Shown piece after piece: positions 35,570 through 44,722 of a stretch of DNA of 64,000 nt (the first letter of the stretch is position 1; the number at the start of each line of letters is the position of its first letter). The stretch covers positions 1,116,001 to 1,180,000 of the forward strand of contig CAWJGO010000001.1 of the NCBI GenBank assembly GCA_963842515.1, read 5' to 3'. Made by a program: the position numbers and the translations under genes. The notes beneath the pieces are model-generated. The model was given only the letters and a program-made list of their open reading frames with translations. It did no database searches and had not been told where the DNA came from. This DNA is from CADEED01 sp963842515 (GTDB taxonomy: Bacteria; Pseudomonadota; Gammaproteobacteria; Steroidobacterales; Steroidobacteraceae).

Positions 35570-37186
35570 ATGACTGCCATCTTCGGTGTGCGCGGTTCGC
35601 TGCGCGCATGGCTTTGTTTGCTCGCCGCTTCCTGCGTCCTGTCAGCGTTGCCGGTATCCGCGCCGGCTCAGACCGGCCCTGATCGCAAGAATGTCGAAGC
35701 CGAAATGCGGCGCGCGACGCAGTTCATGGTCGAGAAGGTCGCGTATCGCGGCGGCTACCTGTGGAACTATCTACCCGACTTCTCGCGCCGGTGGGGCGAG
35801 ATGGAAGCGCGCGAGACCATGATCTGGCTGCAGCCGCCGGGCACTTCGAGCATGGGCCACCTCTTCCTCGATGCCTATCACGCGACCGCCGATGAGTATT
35901 ACTACCGCGCGGCGGAGCAGGTTGCCGCCGCGTTGATCTGGGGGCAGCATCCGAGCGGCGGCTGGAACTACGTCATCGACTTCGCCGGCGACCGCAGTCT
36001 GCGCGACTGGTATGCCACGGTTGGCCGCAACGCATGGCGGCTGGAGGAATTCCAGCACTACTACGGCAACGCCACCTTCGATGATCAGACCACCACCGAT
36101 GCAGCCACCTTCCTGCTGCGGCTGTACGCGGAGAAGCTGGATGCCCGCTACAAAGTCGCGGTCGATCGCGCCATCGCGTTCGTCGTAGATAGTCAGTACC
36201 CGGTCGGCGGCTGGCCGCAGCGCTTCCCGCTGCGCTACGAATTCGCGAAGCATGGCGGTGCGGATTACACCTCTTACCTCACGTTCAACGACGACGTCGC
36301 CTGGGAAAACATCTCGTTCCTGATCCTGTGTTACCAGATACTCGGCGATCAGCGGCTGCTCGATCCGATCACGCGCGGCATGGGCTTCTTCCTGGTTTCG
36401 CAGCAGGGCGCGCCGAACCCGGGTTGGGCGCTTCAGTACACGCTCGACCTCAAGCCCGCCGCGGCCCGCACCTATGAACCACTGTCGCTCGCAACTCACA
36501 CGACGGCCAGCAATCTCGAGCATCTGATCACCTTCTACGAGGTCACCGGCGATACGAGATACCTGGCGCGCGTTCCGGAAGGCATCGAGTGGCTCGAGCG
36601 CGTCCGGTTGGCGAAGCCGGACGCCGGCGGAAGAACTCATCCCACGTTCATCGAGCTGCAGTCGAACCGCCCGCTGTATGTGCACCGGCGCGGCTCGAGC
36701 GTCGGCTTCGGCGAGTACTTCGTCGACTACGACCCGAAGCGTCCCATCGGCCACTATTCGGCCACTCGCAGGATCGACACGGCGGCACTGCGCAAACGCT
36801 ACGAAGACGCGCGCAAGGCCGACCTGAAGGAATTGGCGAAGAATTCTCCTCTGGCGGCCGGTGCGGGCATCGTCGAACTACCGCGTTTCTTCGCGGAGCG
36901 TTATGCGCCGCCCGGGAAGACCGATCTTGGAACCCAGGTGCGCGACTCGCTGTCGACGCTGAATCCAACCGGCTTCTGGCCCGCGCCGCTGGCGCAGACC
37001 AGTCATCCGTATCGTGGGGTGGCTAATAAGGCAAACGCCCCGGGCGACTTCGCGACGACGCATGTCGGTGACGAGACGGACACATCGCCGTTCACCGACA
37101 CGGCGAAAACCATCTCGATCTCGACTGCCGAATATCTGCGGAACATGAATGTTCTCATTCAGTGGCTGGCGCAGCAGCCGAGGTAG
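35570..37186 (+). CDS. PL10 pectate-lyase-like secreted enzyme
   Basis: The 538-residue product has a signal peptide (RAWLCLLAASCVLSALPVSA) and an alpha/alpha-barrel domain: RGGYLWNYLPDFSRRWGEME, GHPSGGWNYVIDFA-like and GGWPQRFPLRYEFAKHGGAD blocks, and YTSYLTFNDDVAWENISFLI. The GGWPQ...TFNDD arrangement is typical of polysaccharide lyase family 10 (pectate lyases, calcium-dependent beta-elimination). Catalytic assignment is by family only. A shorter GH-like C-terminal half follows. The ATG at 35570 is placed directly before a good signal peptide. Confidence 0.72.
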   Translation: MTAIFGVRGSLRAWLCLLAASCVLSALPVSAPAQTGPDRKNVEAEMRRATQFMVEKVAYRGGYLWNYLPDFSRRWGEMEARETMIWLQPPGTSSMGHLFLDAYHATADEYYYRAAEQVAAALIWGQHPSGGWNYVIDFAGDRSLRDWYATVGRNAWRLEEFQHYYGNATFDDQTTTDAATFLLRLYAEKLDARYKVAVDRAIAFVVDSQYPVGGWPQRFPLRYEFAKHGGADYTSYLTFNDDVAWENISFLILCYQILGDQRLLDPITRGMGFFLVSQQGAPNPGWALQYTLDLKPAAARTYEPLSLATHTTASNLEHLITFYEVTGDTRYLARVPEGIEWLERVRLAKPDAGGRTHPTFIELQSNRPLYVHRRGSSVGFGEYFVDYDPKRPIGHYSATRRIDTAALRKRYEDARKADLKELAKNSPLAAGAGIVELPRFFAERYAPPGKTDLGTQVRDSLSTLNPTGFWPAPLAQTSHPYRGVANKANAPGDFATTHVGDETDTSPFTDTAKTISISTAEYLRNMNVLIQWLAQQPR

Positions 37187-37301
37187 CTTTCCGACGTTGC
37201 TGGAGCGTGATCGGTTCCGGCCGCCGCCGATTGTCAATGCGAGTGGAAGAGGGTATCGCAGTGCTTTGGGCGGAAGTATCCCCTGCAACGAGGCATCCTC
37301 G

Positions 37302-38114
37302 ATGAAAGGTCTCCACGACCTCCGCATGCGATTCCTGGCTCTGTTCCCGATTCTCCTGTCGTCGAATTGCCTCGGCGCAGTCGTCATCCCGATCGTAGTC
37401 GAGGACGGTAATCCGATCGCATCCGCGCGAATCAACGGGGTGCTGGTAAAACTCGTGATCGACACCGGTGGCGGCTTTGTGGCGCTCAAACCGGAAACCG
37501 CAGGAAAAGTCGGTGCAATTCACACCGGCTCAACTAGAAGCAGCGTCGATGCGCACGGAAAGGCAATCGCACAGGCGGTACTCACTCTGAATACGCTCGA
37601 GCTCGGTGGGAGCGAGTTTTCACACGTTGAAGCGACTGAGTATTCGGGTGAGGTGCCGCGCGATGGTAGCGTTGGCCGGGAATTCCTGAACCGGTTCCTG
37701 GCGATCTACGACTACCCGTCCCGCAAGATCACGCTCTTCAAGCCGGATGAGCGCGTCGCTTCGGACAAGGAATGTCGCGGTGCTACCGTGCGCGCGATTC
37801 CACATCCCGAAGGAGTCATCGTGTCGATGGCGGCGACAGATGCTCGAGTGATGAAGGTCATGTGGGATACCGGAGCCACGCATTCCTTCGTGAAGAAGGC
37901 ATTCGTCGAGCAGCACAAGCTTGCTGTGCAACCTCCGTTTTATACGTCGCGGCGCTTTTCGTTGGGCCAGGCGGACTTTGGACCGCTGCAACTTGTGGTA
38001 CTCGACTTCAGCGAGCCAGTCGATGTGGACGGCTATATCGGCTACAGCTTCTTCGCCCGCCATGTTGTTTGCATAGATCCGGCGAGGCAATTGATCAGGG
38101 TTCGAAAGGATTGA
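37302..38114 (+). CDS. secreted protein with two retropepsin-like aspartyl protease domains
   Basis: The 270-residue product has a signal peptide (MRFLALFPILLSSNCLGAVV) and two successive aspartyl-protease-like halves. The first has the active-site motif VIDTGGGF near residue 47 and the second MWDTGATHSF near residue 188. Each half ends with a Gly-rich hydrophobic segment (DGSVGREFLNRFLAIYDYP and DGYIGYSFFARHVVCIDPA). This resembles bacterial retropepsin-like proteins of unknown substrate. A shorter start at Met 37326 is possible. Confidence 0.7.
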   Translation: MKGLHDLRMRFLALFPILLSSNCLGAVVIPIVVEDGNPIASARINGVLVKLVIDTGGGFVALKPETAGKVGAIHTGSTRSSVDAHGKAIAQAVLTLNTLELGGSEFSHVEATEYSGEVPRDGSVGREFLNRFLAIYDYPSRKITLFKPDERVASDKECRGATVRAIPHPEGVIVSMAATDARVMKVMWDTGATHSFVKKAFVEQHKLAVQPPFYTSRRFSLGQADFGPLQLVVLDFSEPVDVDGYIGYSFFARHVVCIDPARQLIRVRKD

Positions 38115-38225
38115 CCGCAAGGAAGATTGTCCAAAGCCCGACGCGCGCCCGGCCTGCGTTCCGATAGCGCGACGGCGCGCGACCGAGGCAAACTCGCCGG
38201 CCTCGCAACAAGGTGAGCTCAGACA

Positions 38226-40238
38226 ATGCGGTCGTTACTTTTCGGACTGCTAGGCGCCGCTGCATTCGCAGCGGCGAGCGCCGATGTCGCGCCGAAGTCG
38301 TCGGGACTGTCCTTTCGCATCGACGAAGGGCGCAACATCAATAGTTTCCTGCGCGACGGGCCAGTCGCCGCGCATCTGCTGCTGCGTTCGGGAGCCGAGC
38401 CGCGCATCCTCGTGGCATTCCCCGCGGGCAATAGCGGCGTGGGCCTGTGGTTCGAGAAAACGACGCAGCCCGTCGCGTGGACGCTCGTCTCACCACCACG
38501 GCCGTTCACTTCGCTCGACGAGAAAAAACGCCCGCTGCATGGCATCGAGTTCGAAATAGCGACAGATGCAGTCGAGCTGCGGCCGCGCGCCGCCATCCTC
38601 TCATCGGTGCGCGTGTTGCGCGACTTCGAGATTCAACGCAGCGCGCCGGCCGAAGTGATGACCGGTTCGCGCGTCACCGCCGGCGCCATCACTTGGGCGC
38701 GGGATCGTCTCGATGGTGCCGCGGGTTATCGGCTCACGATTGCCGCGGGTTCCAGTACGCGAGTGTCCGCCGAGAGATTCATCGCCGAACGGGCACCTCT
38801 GCGCCTCAGGATCCAGGCCCTCACCGGCGAGACGCCACTCGAGCCGCTGAACGCACTCCTCACACAGCGCGCCGGCAACGATGCGCGCGCTCGCGAAGCG
38901 CTTGCATTCCTGAGTTACCGTGAGAAGTTCCTGGCAGGATCCTGGCGCTTCGATACTTACTTCGGCCGCGATACCCTGATCTCGGCGACTCTCCTCGCAT
39001 CCGTGCTCGCGCCGGAAGCGGTTGAGAGCGCCATCTTTTCGGTGCTCGATCGACTTGCGCCGAATGGCGAAGTGGCGCACGAGGAGGACATCGGCGAGTT
39101 CGCCGTCCTGCGCAATCAACGGGAGGGGCGCGGGCGCGTCGCGACGCCTATCTACGACTACGGCATGGTCGACGATGATTTCCTGCTGGCACCGCTGGCG
39201 GCGCGCTGGCTGCTCGACGATGCGCGCGGGCACGCCCGCGCTCGCGAATTCCTGTCCACCCGCGGGCCTGGCGGTGAACGGCGAGGAGCCGCGCTCGCGC
39301 GGAATCTGATCTGGGCGATCGAACGCACGGCGCCGTTCGCAAAAAGCCCCGGCTTCGCAAATCTCGTCGGCTTCAAGCCGGGTCGCATGACCGGGGAATG
39401 GCGCGACAGCGAACAGGGACTGGGTCGAGGACGTTATGCCTACGACGTGAACGCCGCGTTGGTTCCGGCGGCGCTCGAGGCAGCCGCGCGCTTGGCGGAT
39501 GCTGGTCTTCTCTCCGAGTACACCGACGCGGGTCAGCGGCGCACGCTGTTGCGTGCCCGCGGGCAGGCACGCGTGTGGGCGGAGCGGGCGTCGTCGCTTT
39601 TCGCGGTAGACATGCCCGCAGGAAAAGCACGCGCCGACATCGTGGCTTACGCCGGAGAAATCGGCGTCGATGGCGGGCGCGCAGCGCGCGCGCTCGGCGA
39701 TGGAGCGCTCGCATTCCACGCATTGTCGCTGGACGAGCAAGGCAGGCCGGTTCCGATACTGCATTCGGACGAAGGTTTTCGCCTGCTGTTCACGGAGCCG
39801 CCGTCCGGTGAGATCGAGCGCTGCATCGGCGCCATCATGCGTCCGTTTCCGGCCGGCCTCGTGACCGACGTTGGCCTGGTCGTGGCGAATCCCGCGCTCG
39901 CGAAGCCGCAGCTGCGGCGCGAATTCTCCAAGTCCGCTTATCACGGCACCGTCGTCTGGTCGTGGCAGCAGGCGTTGATGGCCGCGGGAGTCGACCGCCA
40001 ACTGCGCCGCACCGACCTTCCTAAGCCGGTGCGGGCGCAACTGCTGCGCGCGCGCACGGAGTTGTGGGCGGCGATCGATCGCACGGCGGCGCTGCGTACC
40101 TCGGAACTGTGGTCGTGGAGCTACGCCGATGGCCAGTACCGCCTGGCGGCATTCGGCCAAAGCGGCGCCGACGCGGACGAGTCGAACGCCGCGCAGCTGT
40201 GGAGCACGGTGTACCTTGGGATCGATCGCCCGAACTGA
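38226..40238 (+). CDS. secreted six-hairpin (alpha/alpha) glycosidase-like protein
   Basis: The 670-residue product has a signal peptide (SLLFGLLGAAAFAAASADVA), an N-terminal beta-rich domain and, from about residue 230, an alpha/alpha-barrel with SYREKFLAGSWRFDTYFGRD, TLISATLLASVL, APNGEVAHEEDIGEFAVLRN, YAYDVNAALVPAALEAAARL and a C-terminal YHGTVVWSWQQALMAAGVDR. These fit amylo-glucosidase/six-hairpin glycosidases; the exact family and sugar are not clear. It converges on a TonB receptor whose other neighbour is a trehalase, so an alpha-glucoside role is plausible. Confidence 0.65.
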   Translation: MRSLLFGLLGAAAFAAASADVAPKSSGLSFRIDEGRNINSFLRDGPVAAHLLLRSGAEPRILVAFPAGNSGVGLWFEKTTQPVAWTLVSPPRPFTSLDEKKRPLHGIEFEIATDAVELRPRAAILSSVRVLRDFEIQRSAPAEVMTGSRVTAGAITWARDRLDGAAGYRLTIAAGSSTRVSAERFIAERAPLRLRIQALTGETPLEPLNALLTQRAGNDARAREALAFLSYREKFLAGSWRFDTYFGRDTLISATLLASVLAPEAVESAIFSVLDRLAPNGEVAHEEDIGEFAVLRNQREGRGRVATPIYDYGMVDDDFLLAPLAARWLLDDARGHARAREFLSTRGPGGERRGAALARNLIWAIERTAPFAKSPGFANLVGFKPGRMTGEWRDSEQGLGRGRYAYDVNAALVPAALEAAARLADAGLLSEYTDAGQRRTLLRARGQARVWAERASSLFAVDMPAGKARADIVAYAGEIGVDGGRAARALGDGALAFHALSLDEQGRPVPILHSDEGFRLLFTEPPSGEIERCIGAIMRPFPAGLVTDVGLVVANPALAKPQLRREFSKSAYHGTVVWSWQQALMAAGVDRQLRRTDLPKPVRAQLLRARTELWAAIDRTAALRTSELWSWSYADGQYRLAAFGQSGADADESNAAQLWSTVYLGIDRPN

Positions 40239-42719
40239 CTACCAAAGATACTTGGCTTGCAAATTGATCTCGCTGCCTTCGATCGGGCGCGCCAGCAACA
40301 CGCCACCGGCGTCCGCAGCCACGCCGAAGATGCGCGAATTACTTTCGGTCAGGCCTAGCTCGTCCGAAAGGTTCGTGCCGCGAAGCGCAAGCTGCCAGTT
40401 GTCGCCGACGTTGGCGGTGACGCCGAAATCCCAGGTGAAGTACGAACCGAGCTGTTGCAGCGCAGACTGATCTTGCGTGTGGTCGCCAACATGGGTGTAG
40501 GTGACGAATGCCTCCAGATCGCCCCACGAGAGCGGAAAGCGGTAGCTGGGCGTCAGCATGTAGCGCAGCTTGGGCTGGCGCTGCAGTTGCTTCCCTTCGA
40601 TGGGCGCGCAGCCGTCGCCAGTCACGACATTGCTGAACGGCAAACAGGCGTCGTAGTCCGTGTATTCACCATCGAGCCAGTTGGCCACCACCTGGAACCT
40701 GAAATTGTCGCCGGGCGTGATCGCGCCGATGAAATTGACGCCCTTCGACTCCGAGCCATAGGGAATTCGGGCCCCGACCGCTACGCCGGCATCATCGGTC
40801 GGCTGGTAGAGCAGGCCGGTGAAGTCGCGGAAATACGCGCTGATATCGGCATACAACAGGTCGTTCTGAAACTTGAACCCGGTTTCGAAATTGCGGATCA
40901 CCTGCTCGGGCGGCGTATTGCCGGTGGTGCTGCCGCGAATGCCATTGTCGAAATCCAGGAAGTGCCCGCCGCGGTTTACGCGCACATAGGCGGACATGGA
41001 ATCGGTGAAGCTGTAGTTGGCGCCCACCGTCCACGAGGTGAAGTCTTCGTCGTAATCCGTGACGGCAAACGTTCCGTTGCACACGCCCACGACGTTGTTG
41101 TACTGCGTGAGCGGGTTGCCATCGAGATCCTGATTGGTCCGGTTGCACACGCGATTGGTGGCGTCCTGGTTTTCGAAGCGCACCGAGGCGTCCAGCAGCC
41201 ATTGGCCGATGCGCCACGAGTCCGATAGATAGATGGCCCGGTTGAAGGCATGGCCGCGCTGCGTGATGTTGAAGTCACCGTTGTCGAGAAAGCCTTGTTC
41301 GTCGGTGCGCTGGACTGTCTCGCCCATGGCATTGACGTAGCTCACGGTGATCGGCCGTGCATTGGGCTCATTGGTCATGAACATCTGATTGCCGAGCGCC
41401 CACTCGTCGTCCATCTCGTAGTACGCGAGATACACGCCGAGCGTCAGCGTGTTCCCGTCGAACAACTCTTTGCTCAGCCGGAAGTCGTTGTTGATGCTCT
41501 CGAGCTTCTTGTGAATGAACCACCAGCCCTGGTGGATGACGCTTTGCTCGGGCGCGACCGCGCCACCGCCAACGAACGTGGCTGTCGCGGATCCTGGCGG
41601 TAACGCGAGCCCGCCGAGATCGGTGGGGTTGGTGTACAGCGCGTCGAAGAGCGTGGCGGGGTTGCTTCCCGAGAACAAGGCATTGGTATCGACGTCGCCA
41701 CCGTTGGCGAGAAACTTGTCGCTGATCGACCAGCCGCCGCCCAGTTCGTGATCGAAGTTCGCGCCGACGAAGAGCATCTGCGCGCCACGGCCTTCGGCGA
41801 GATCCGCGGTGGTGCCGCCACCGGGATAGCCATCGAGCCGGACGCGGCGAATGGCTTCGCTGTTGTACGTCGAGGTCAGAGGATCGAAACCCGGATAGGC
41901 GCTGAAATTATCGGTGCCGCGCTGGATCACCGGAATCGGCGTGATGAACTGATTCTTGTCATCGAGGTAGCGTGCGTACAGCGTGAGTTGACCGTTGTCG
42001 GACTCATGCTTGAGCGTCGCCGTCAGCTGGCCACCTTCGTCGGCGGGAAATTCCGGGTCGCGCACACCGTCGGAGGTGCGCCAGAAGCCACCGACGCTGC
42101 CGAACCAGTTTTCACCGAGCGGGAAGCCGGCGAACCCATCGAGGCGCCACAGGTTCTCATCGCCGTAGGTGAGTCCAAGGCTTCCCGACGGAGTGTCAGA
42201 GCCCGTCTTCAACAGAAAATTGGCGGTGGCGCCCATCTGGCCACCGGCGAAGACTACCGACGGACCACCTTGCAGGATTTCCGCCGACCGCACCGTGTCG
42301 TCGAGCCGGAAGATGCTGGTCGTTTCAAAAAACGACAAAGTTGGCATGCCGTACAACGGCGAGCCCATGAGCAGCGTGGTGAAATAGGGAGCGTCACCAC
42401 CGCCAGGAAAGCCGGCGATTTCAATGTTGGCGCCCGTCTGACCGCCGGTGGCTTCCGGCCACATTCCGGGGGAGATCTTCAGCAGATCGGCAGTGCTCTT
42501 GGGATTGGCCCGCCGGATTTCCTCCTCGCTGGCAGTGACGATGTTGTAACTCGCCTCGAGTTTCTTGACGCCCTCGGCCGATGCACTGCCGCTAACTACT
42601 ATCGTTTCGAGCGAGCTGGTGTCATCGCCCTCCGGCGACGCTATCGCGTCCTCCTGCGCTTGCAGCGACGGCGGAATGGCGACCGCCGCGATCAACAGGG
42701 CGGAACGTATCGTATTCAT
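40239..42719 (-). CDS. TonB-dependent receptor, trehalase-linked locus 2
   Basis: The 826-residue product starts at 42719, with GGAGGAG 6 bases upstream (ATG 42734 is less likely). Signal peptide NTIRSALLIAAVAIPPSLQA, TonB-box-like LETIVVSGSAS, plug domain (SYNIVTASEEEIRRANPKST, TSIFRLDDTVRSAEILQGGP) and a barrel ending with EINLQAKYLW. The last residue is an aromatic, as needed for BAM assembly. It is divergent from the trehalase gene and ends exactly where the convergent glycosidase gene ends. Import of a trehalose-containing or alpha-glucoside ligand is inferred. Confidence 0.85.
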   Translation of the reverse strand: MNTIRSALLIAAVAIPPSLQAQEDAIASPEGDDTSSLETIVVSGSASAEGVKKLEASYNIVTASEEEIRRANPKSTADLLKISPGMWPEATGGQTGANIEIAGFPGGGDAPYFTTLLMGSPLYGMPTLSFFETTSIFRLDDTVRSAEILQGGPSVVFAGGQMGATANFLLKTGSDTPSGSLGLTYGDENLWRLDGFAGFPLGENWFGSVGGFWRTSDGVRDPEFPADEGGQLTATLKHESDNGQLTLYARYLDDKNQFITPIPVIQRGTDNFSAYPGFDPLTSTYNSEAIRRVRLDGYPGGGTTADLAEGRGAQMLFVGANFDHELGGGWSISDKFLANGGDVDTNALFSGSNPATLFDALYTNPTDLGGLALPPGSATATFVGGGAVAPEQSVIHQGWWFIHKKLESINNDFRLSKELFDGNTLTLGVYLAYYEMDDEWALGNQMFMTNEPNARPITVSYVNAMGETVQRTDEQGFLDNGDFNITQRGHAFNRAIYLSDSWRIGQWLLDASVRFENQDATNRVCNRTNQDLDGNPLTQYNNVVGVCNGTFAVTDYDEDFTSWTVGANYSFTDSMSAYVRVNRGGHFLDFDNGIRGSTTGNTPPEQVIRNFETGFKFQNDLLYADISAYFRDFTGLLYQPTDDAGVAVGARIPYGSESKGVNFIGAITPGDNFRFQVVANWLDGEYTDYDACLPFSNVVTGDGCAPIEGKQLQRQPKLRYMLTPSYRFPLSWGDLEAFVTYTHVGDHTQDQSALQQLGSYFTWDFGVTANVGDNWQLALRGTNLSDELGLTESNSRIFGVAADAGGVLLARPIEGSEINLQAKYLW

Positions 42720-42770
42720 GTTTCTCTCCTCCACTTGGGTGGCCGGTGGCGAGCGATATCGGGTATTTCA

Positions 42771-42794
42771 GCAATATCACCAGGCAATATCACC
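42771..42794. promoter_or_regulatory. tandem GCAATATCACC repeat in the receptor/trehalase divergent region
   Basis: GCAATATCACC occurs at 42771-42781 and again at 42784-42794 (13-bp phase). Read leftward this is GGTGATATTGC twice, about 52-75 bp upstream of the receptor start, where a promoter is expected. A CGATATCG palindrome lies nearby at 42754-42761. It may be the operator of the trehalose locus; no regulator gene is present in the window for it. Confidence 0.4.
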
Positions 42795-42978
42795 GCAAAA
42801 ATTGAGGTGTCAACGACGCTCGACGCTCACGTCAGTCTGCGACTACACGGGCGCGAGAGATGCGCTCGCATCCGCTGCGCCGCGCGTTGCGGCACGCACA
42901 CAGCCGGGACAGATGCCGCCACGATTGCCGATAATGCCGAGCTCGGATTCAAGCTTCGGCACACGAGGGCTCACCGAC

Positions 42979-44625
42979 ATGCTGCAACTCATCCCACGAT
43001 CTCGCGCCTCGGGTCTGCTCGCGATCGTTTCGTTACAGATCGCGCTTTTCAGCGTCATCACGCATGCGCGCGATGCCGTTCCGGTGCCCCCATCGCAGAT
43101 CTATGGCGAGCTGTTCCATCGCGTGCAGTCCGAGAGAATCTTTGCCGACAGCAAGACGTTCGCCGACGCGATCGCGAATGCGGAGCCCGCGGAAATCATG
43201 CGCCGGTACGCGGCGGGAAAAGACGGCGCGGGATTCTCACTGAAGGAGTTCGTGGCCGAAAACTTCACGATCCCGAGTGCCGCCGAAGGCGACTTCAAGA
43301 CGAGGCCGCGCGAGGAAATCCGCGCGCACATAGACCGGCTGTGGGGCGCGCTCACACGAGAGCCGCAACAGTTGACCGGCCAGGGCTCCCTGCTGCCGCT
43401 GACGAGCCGCTACGTCGTGCCGGGCGGCCGCTTTCGCGAGATGTACTACTGGGATTCCTACTTCACCATGGTCGGGCTCCAAACCAGCGGGCGTGACGAC
43501 CTCGTGGCCGCCATGGTCGAAAATTTCGCCGGTCTCATCGATCGATACGGCCACATCCCGAACGGTAACCGCAGTTATTACCTGAGCCGCTCGCAACCGC
43601 CTTACTTTGCTGTGATGGTCGAGCTGCAGGCGCAGCACGATGGGGTGAAGGCATTGATCAAGCGCTTGCCACAGCTCGAGCGCGAATACAGCTTCTGGAT
43701 GGACGGTGCGACGAGCGTTGCCGCTGGCACTGCCCATCGCCGTGTCGTTCGCCTCGCCGATGGGACGTTGCTGAACCGGTTCTGGGACGATCTGGCGATT
43801 CCGCGCGACGAGGCCTACCTCGAAGACATCGAAACCGCGCGCAAGAGCAACCGTCCGGCAGCTGATGTATATCGCGACCTGCGCGCAGCGGCGGAGAGTG
43901 GGCTGGATTTTACCTCGCGGTGGTTTGCCGATGGGAAAACCCTGAGCTCGATCCGGACGACGGAAATCGTGCCCGTGGATCTCAACAGCCTGTTGTACAA
44001 GCTGGAGATCACGATCGCCCGCGCGTGCAAGGCCTCACGGCGCTCGGAGTGCACCAGGGAAATGACTGCCAAGGCGCGCACGCGGCAAAGCGCCATGCTC
44101 CGGCTGATGTGGCACGACAAGCTGAACGCCTTCGTCGACTACGACTGGCGGAACAACCGGCAGATGGAGCACCTGACGATAGCCACCGCGTTCCCGTTGT
44201 TCGCCGACCTGGTAGATAGGCCGCGGGCCCGGCGCGTCGCACGCACGATCCAGGAGTCGCTGCTGATGCCGCACGGTGTCGTGACGACCACCGAGGACAC
44301 CGGGGAGCAGTGGGATGCTCCGAATGGTTGGGCTCCGCTGCAGTGGATCGCGATAGACGGGCTGCGCAGGCATGGCTCGCCAGACCTGGCTGCCAGGATC
44401 GCGCAAGGGTGGGTCGCGGAGAACGCGCGCGTCTACTGCAAGACCGGCAAGCTCGTCGAGAAGTACAACGTTCGCGACGCAGGCGAAGGAAAAGGTGGTG
44501 AATACCCGGTTCAGGACGGCTTTGGCTGGACGAACGGGGTTTTCATCAAGTTGCTGGCGATATACCCCAAGCTGTCGCGCGAGCGATATGCGTTCACCGG
44601 GTCCGAATGCCACGCGCCGAACTAA
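42979..44625 (+). CDS. treA: periplasmic trehalase (GH37)
   Basis: The 548-residue product has a hydrophobic leader (SGLLAIVSLQIALFSVITHA) and both trehalase signatures: PGGRFREMYYWDSYF at about residue 148 and QWDAPNGWAPLQW at about 444. Family landmarks GHIPNGNRSYYLSRSQPP, VDLNSLLYKLE and EKYNVRDAGEGKGGEYPVQD plus GFGWTNGVF are also present. GH37 inverts and hydrolyses trehalose to two glucose. The ATG at 42979 is selected for the signal peptide; longer in-frame extensions exist. It is divergent from the TonB receptor. Confidence 0.93.
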   Translation: MLQLIPRSRASGLLAIVSLQIALFSVITHARDAVPVPPSQIYGELFHRVQSERIFADSKTFADAIANAEPAEIMRRYAAGKDGAGFSLKEFVAENFTIPSAAEGDFKTRPREEIRAHIDRLWGALTREPQQLTGQGSLLPLTSRYVVPGGRFREMYYWDSYFTMVGLQTSGRDDLVAAMVENFAGLIDRYGHIPNGNRSYYLSRSQPPYFAVMVELQAQHDGVKALIKRLPQLEREYSFWMDGATSVAAGTAHRRVVRLADGTLLNRFWDDLAIPRDEAYLEDIETARKSNRPAADVYRDLRAAAESGLDFTSRWFADGKTLSSIRTTEIVPVDLNSLLYKLEITIARACKASRRSECTREMTAKARTRQSAMLRLMWHDKLNAFVDYDWRNNRQMEHLTIATAFPLFADLVDRPRARRVARTIQESLLMPHGVVTTTEDTGEQWDAPNGWAPLQWIAIDGLRRHGSPDLAARIAQGWVAENARVYCKTGKLVEKYNVRDAGEGKGGEYPVQDGFGWTNGVFIKLLAIYPKLSRERYAFTGSECHAPN

Positions 44626-44722
44626 CATGGCTCATCGCGCTTCCTGAAACGATACGACTACCGGATTCCATGTCGGTATAAACTCCAGCGCGACCACAAA
44701 AAAGCATTCGCCGGGGACGTCC

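Noticed and set aside
38601..40160. 519-codon open frame on the minus strand
   Set aside because: It lies fully antisense to the 38226-40238 glycosidase, has no recognisable domain and arises from high G+C third positions.
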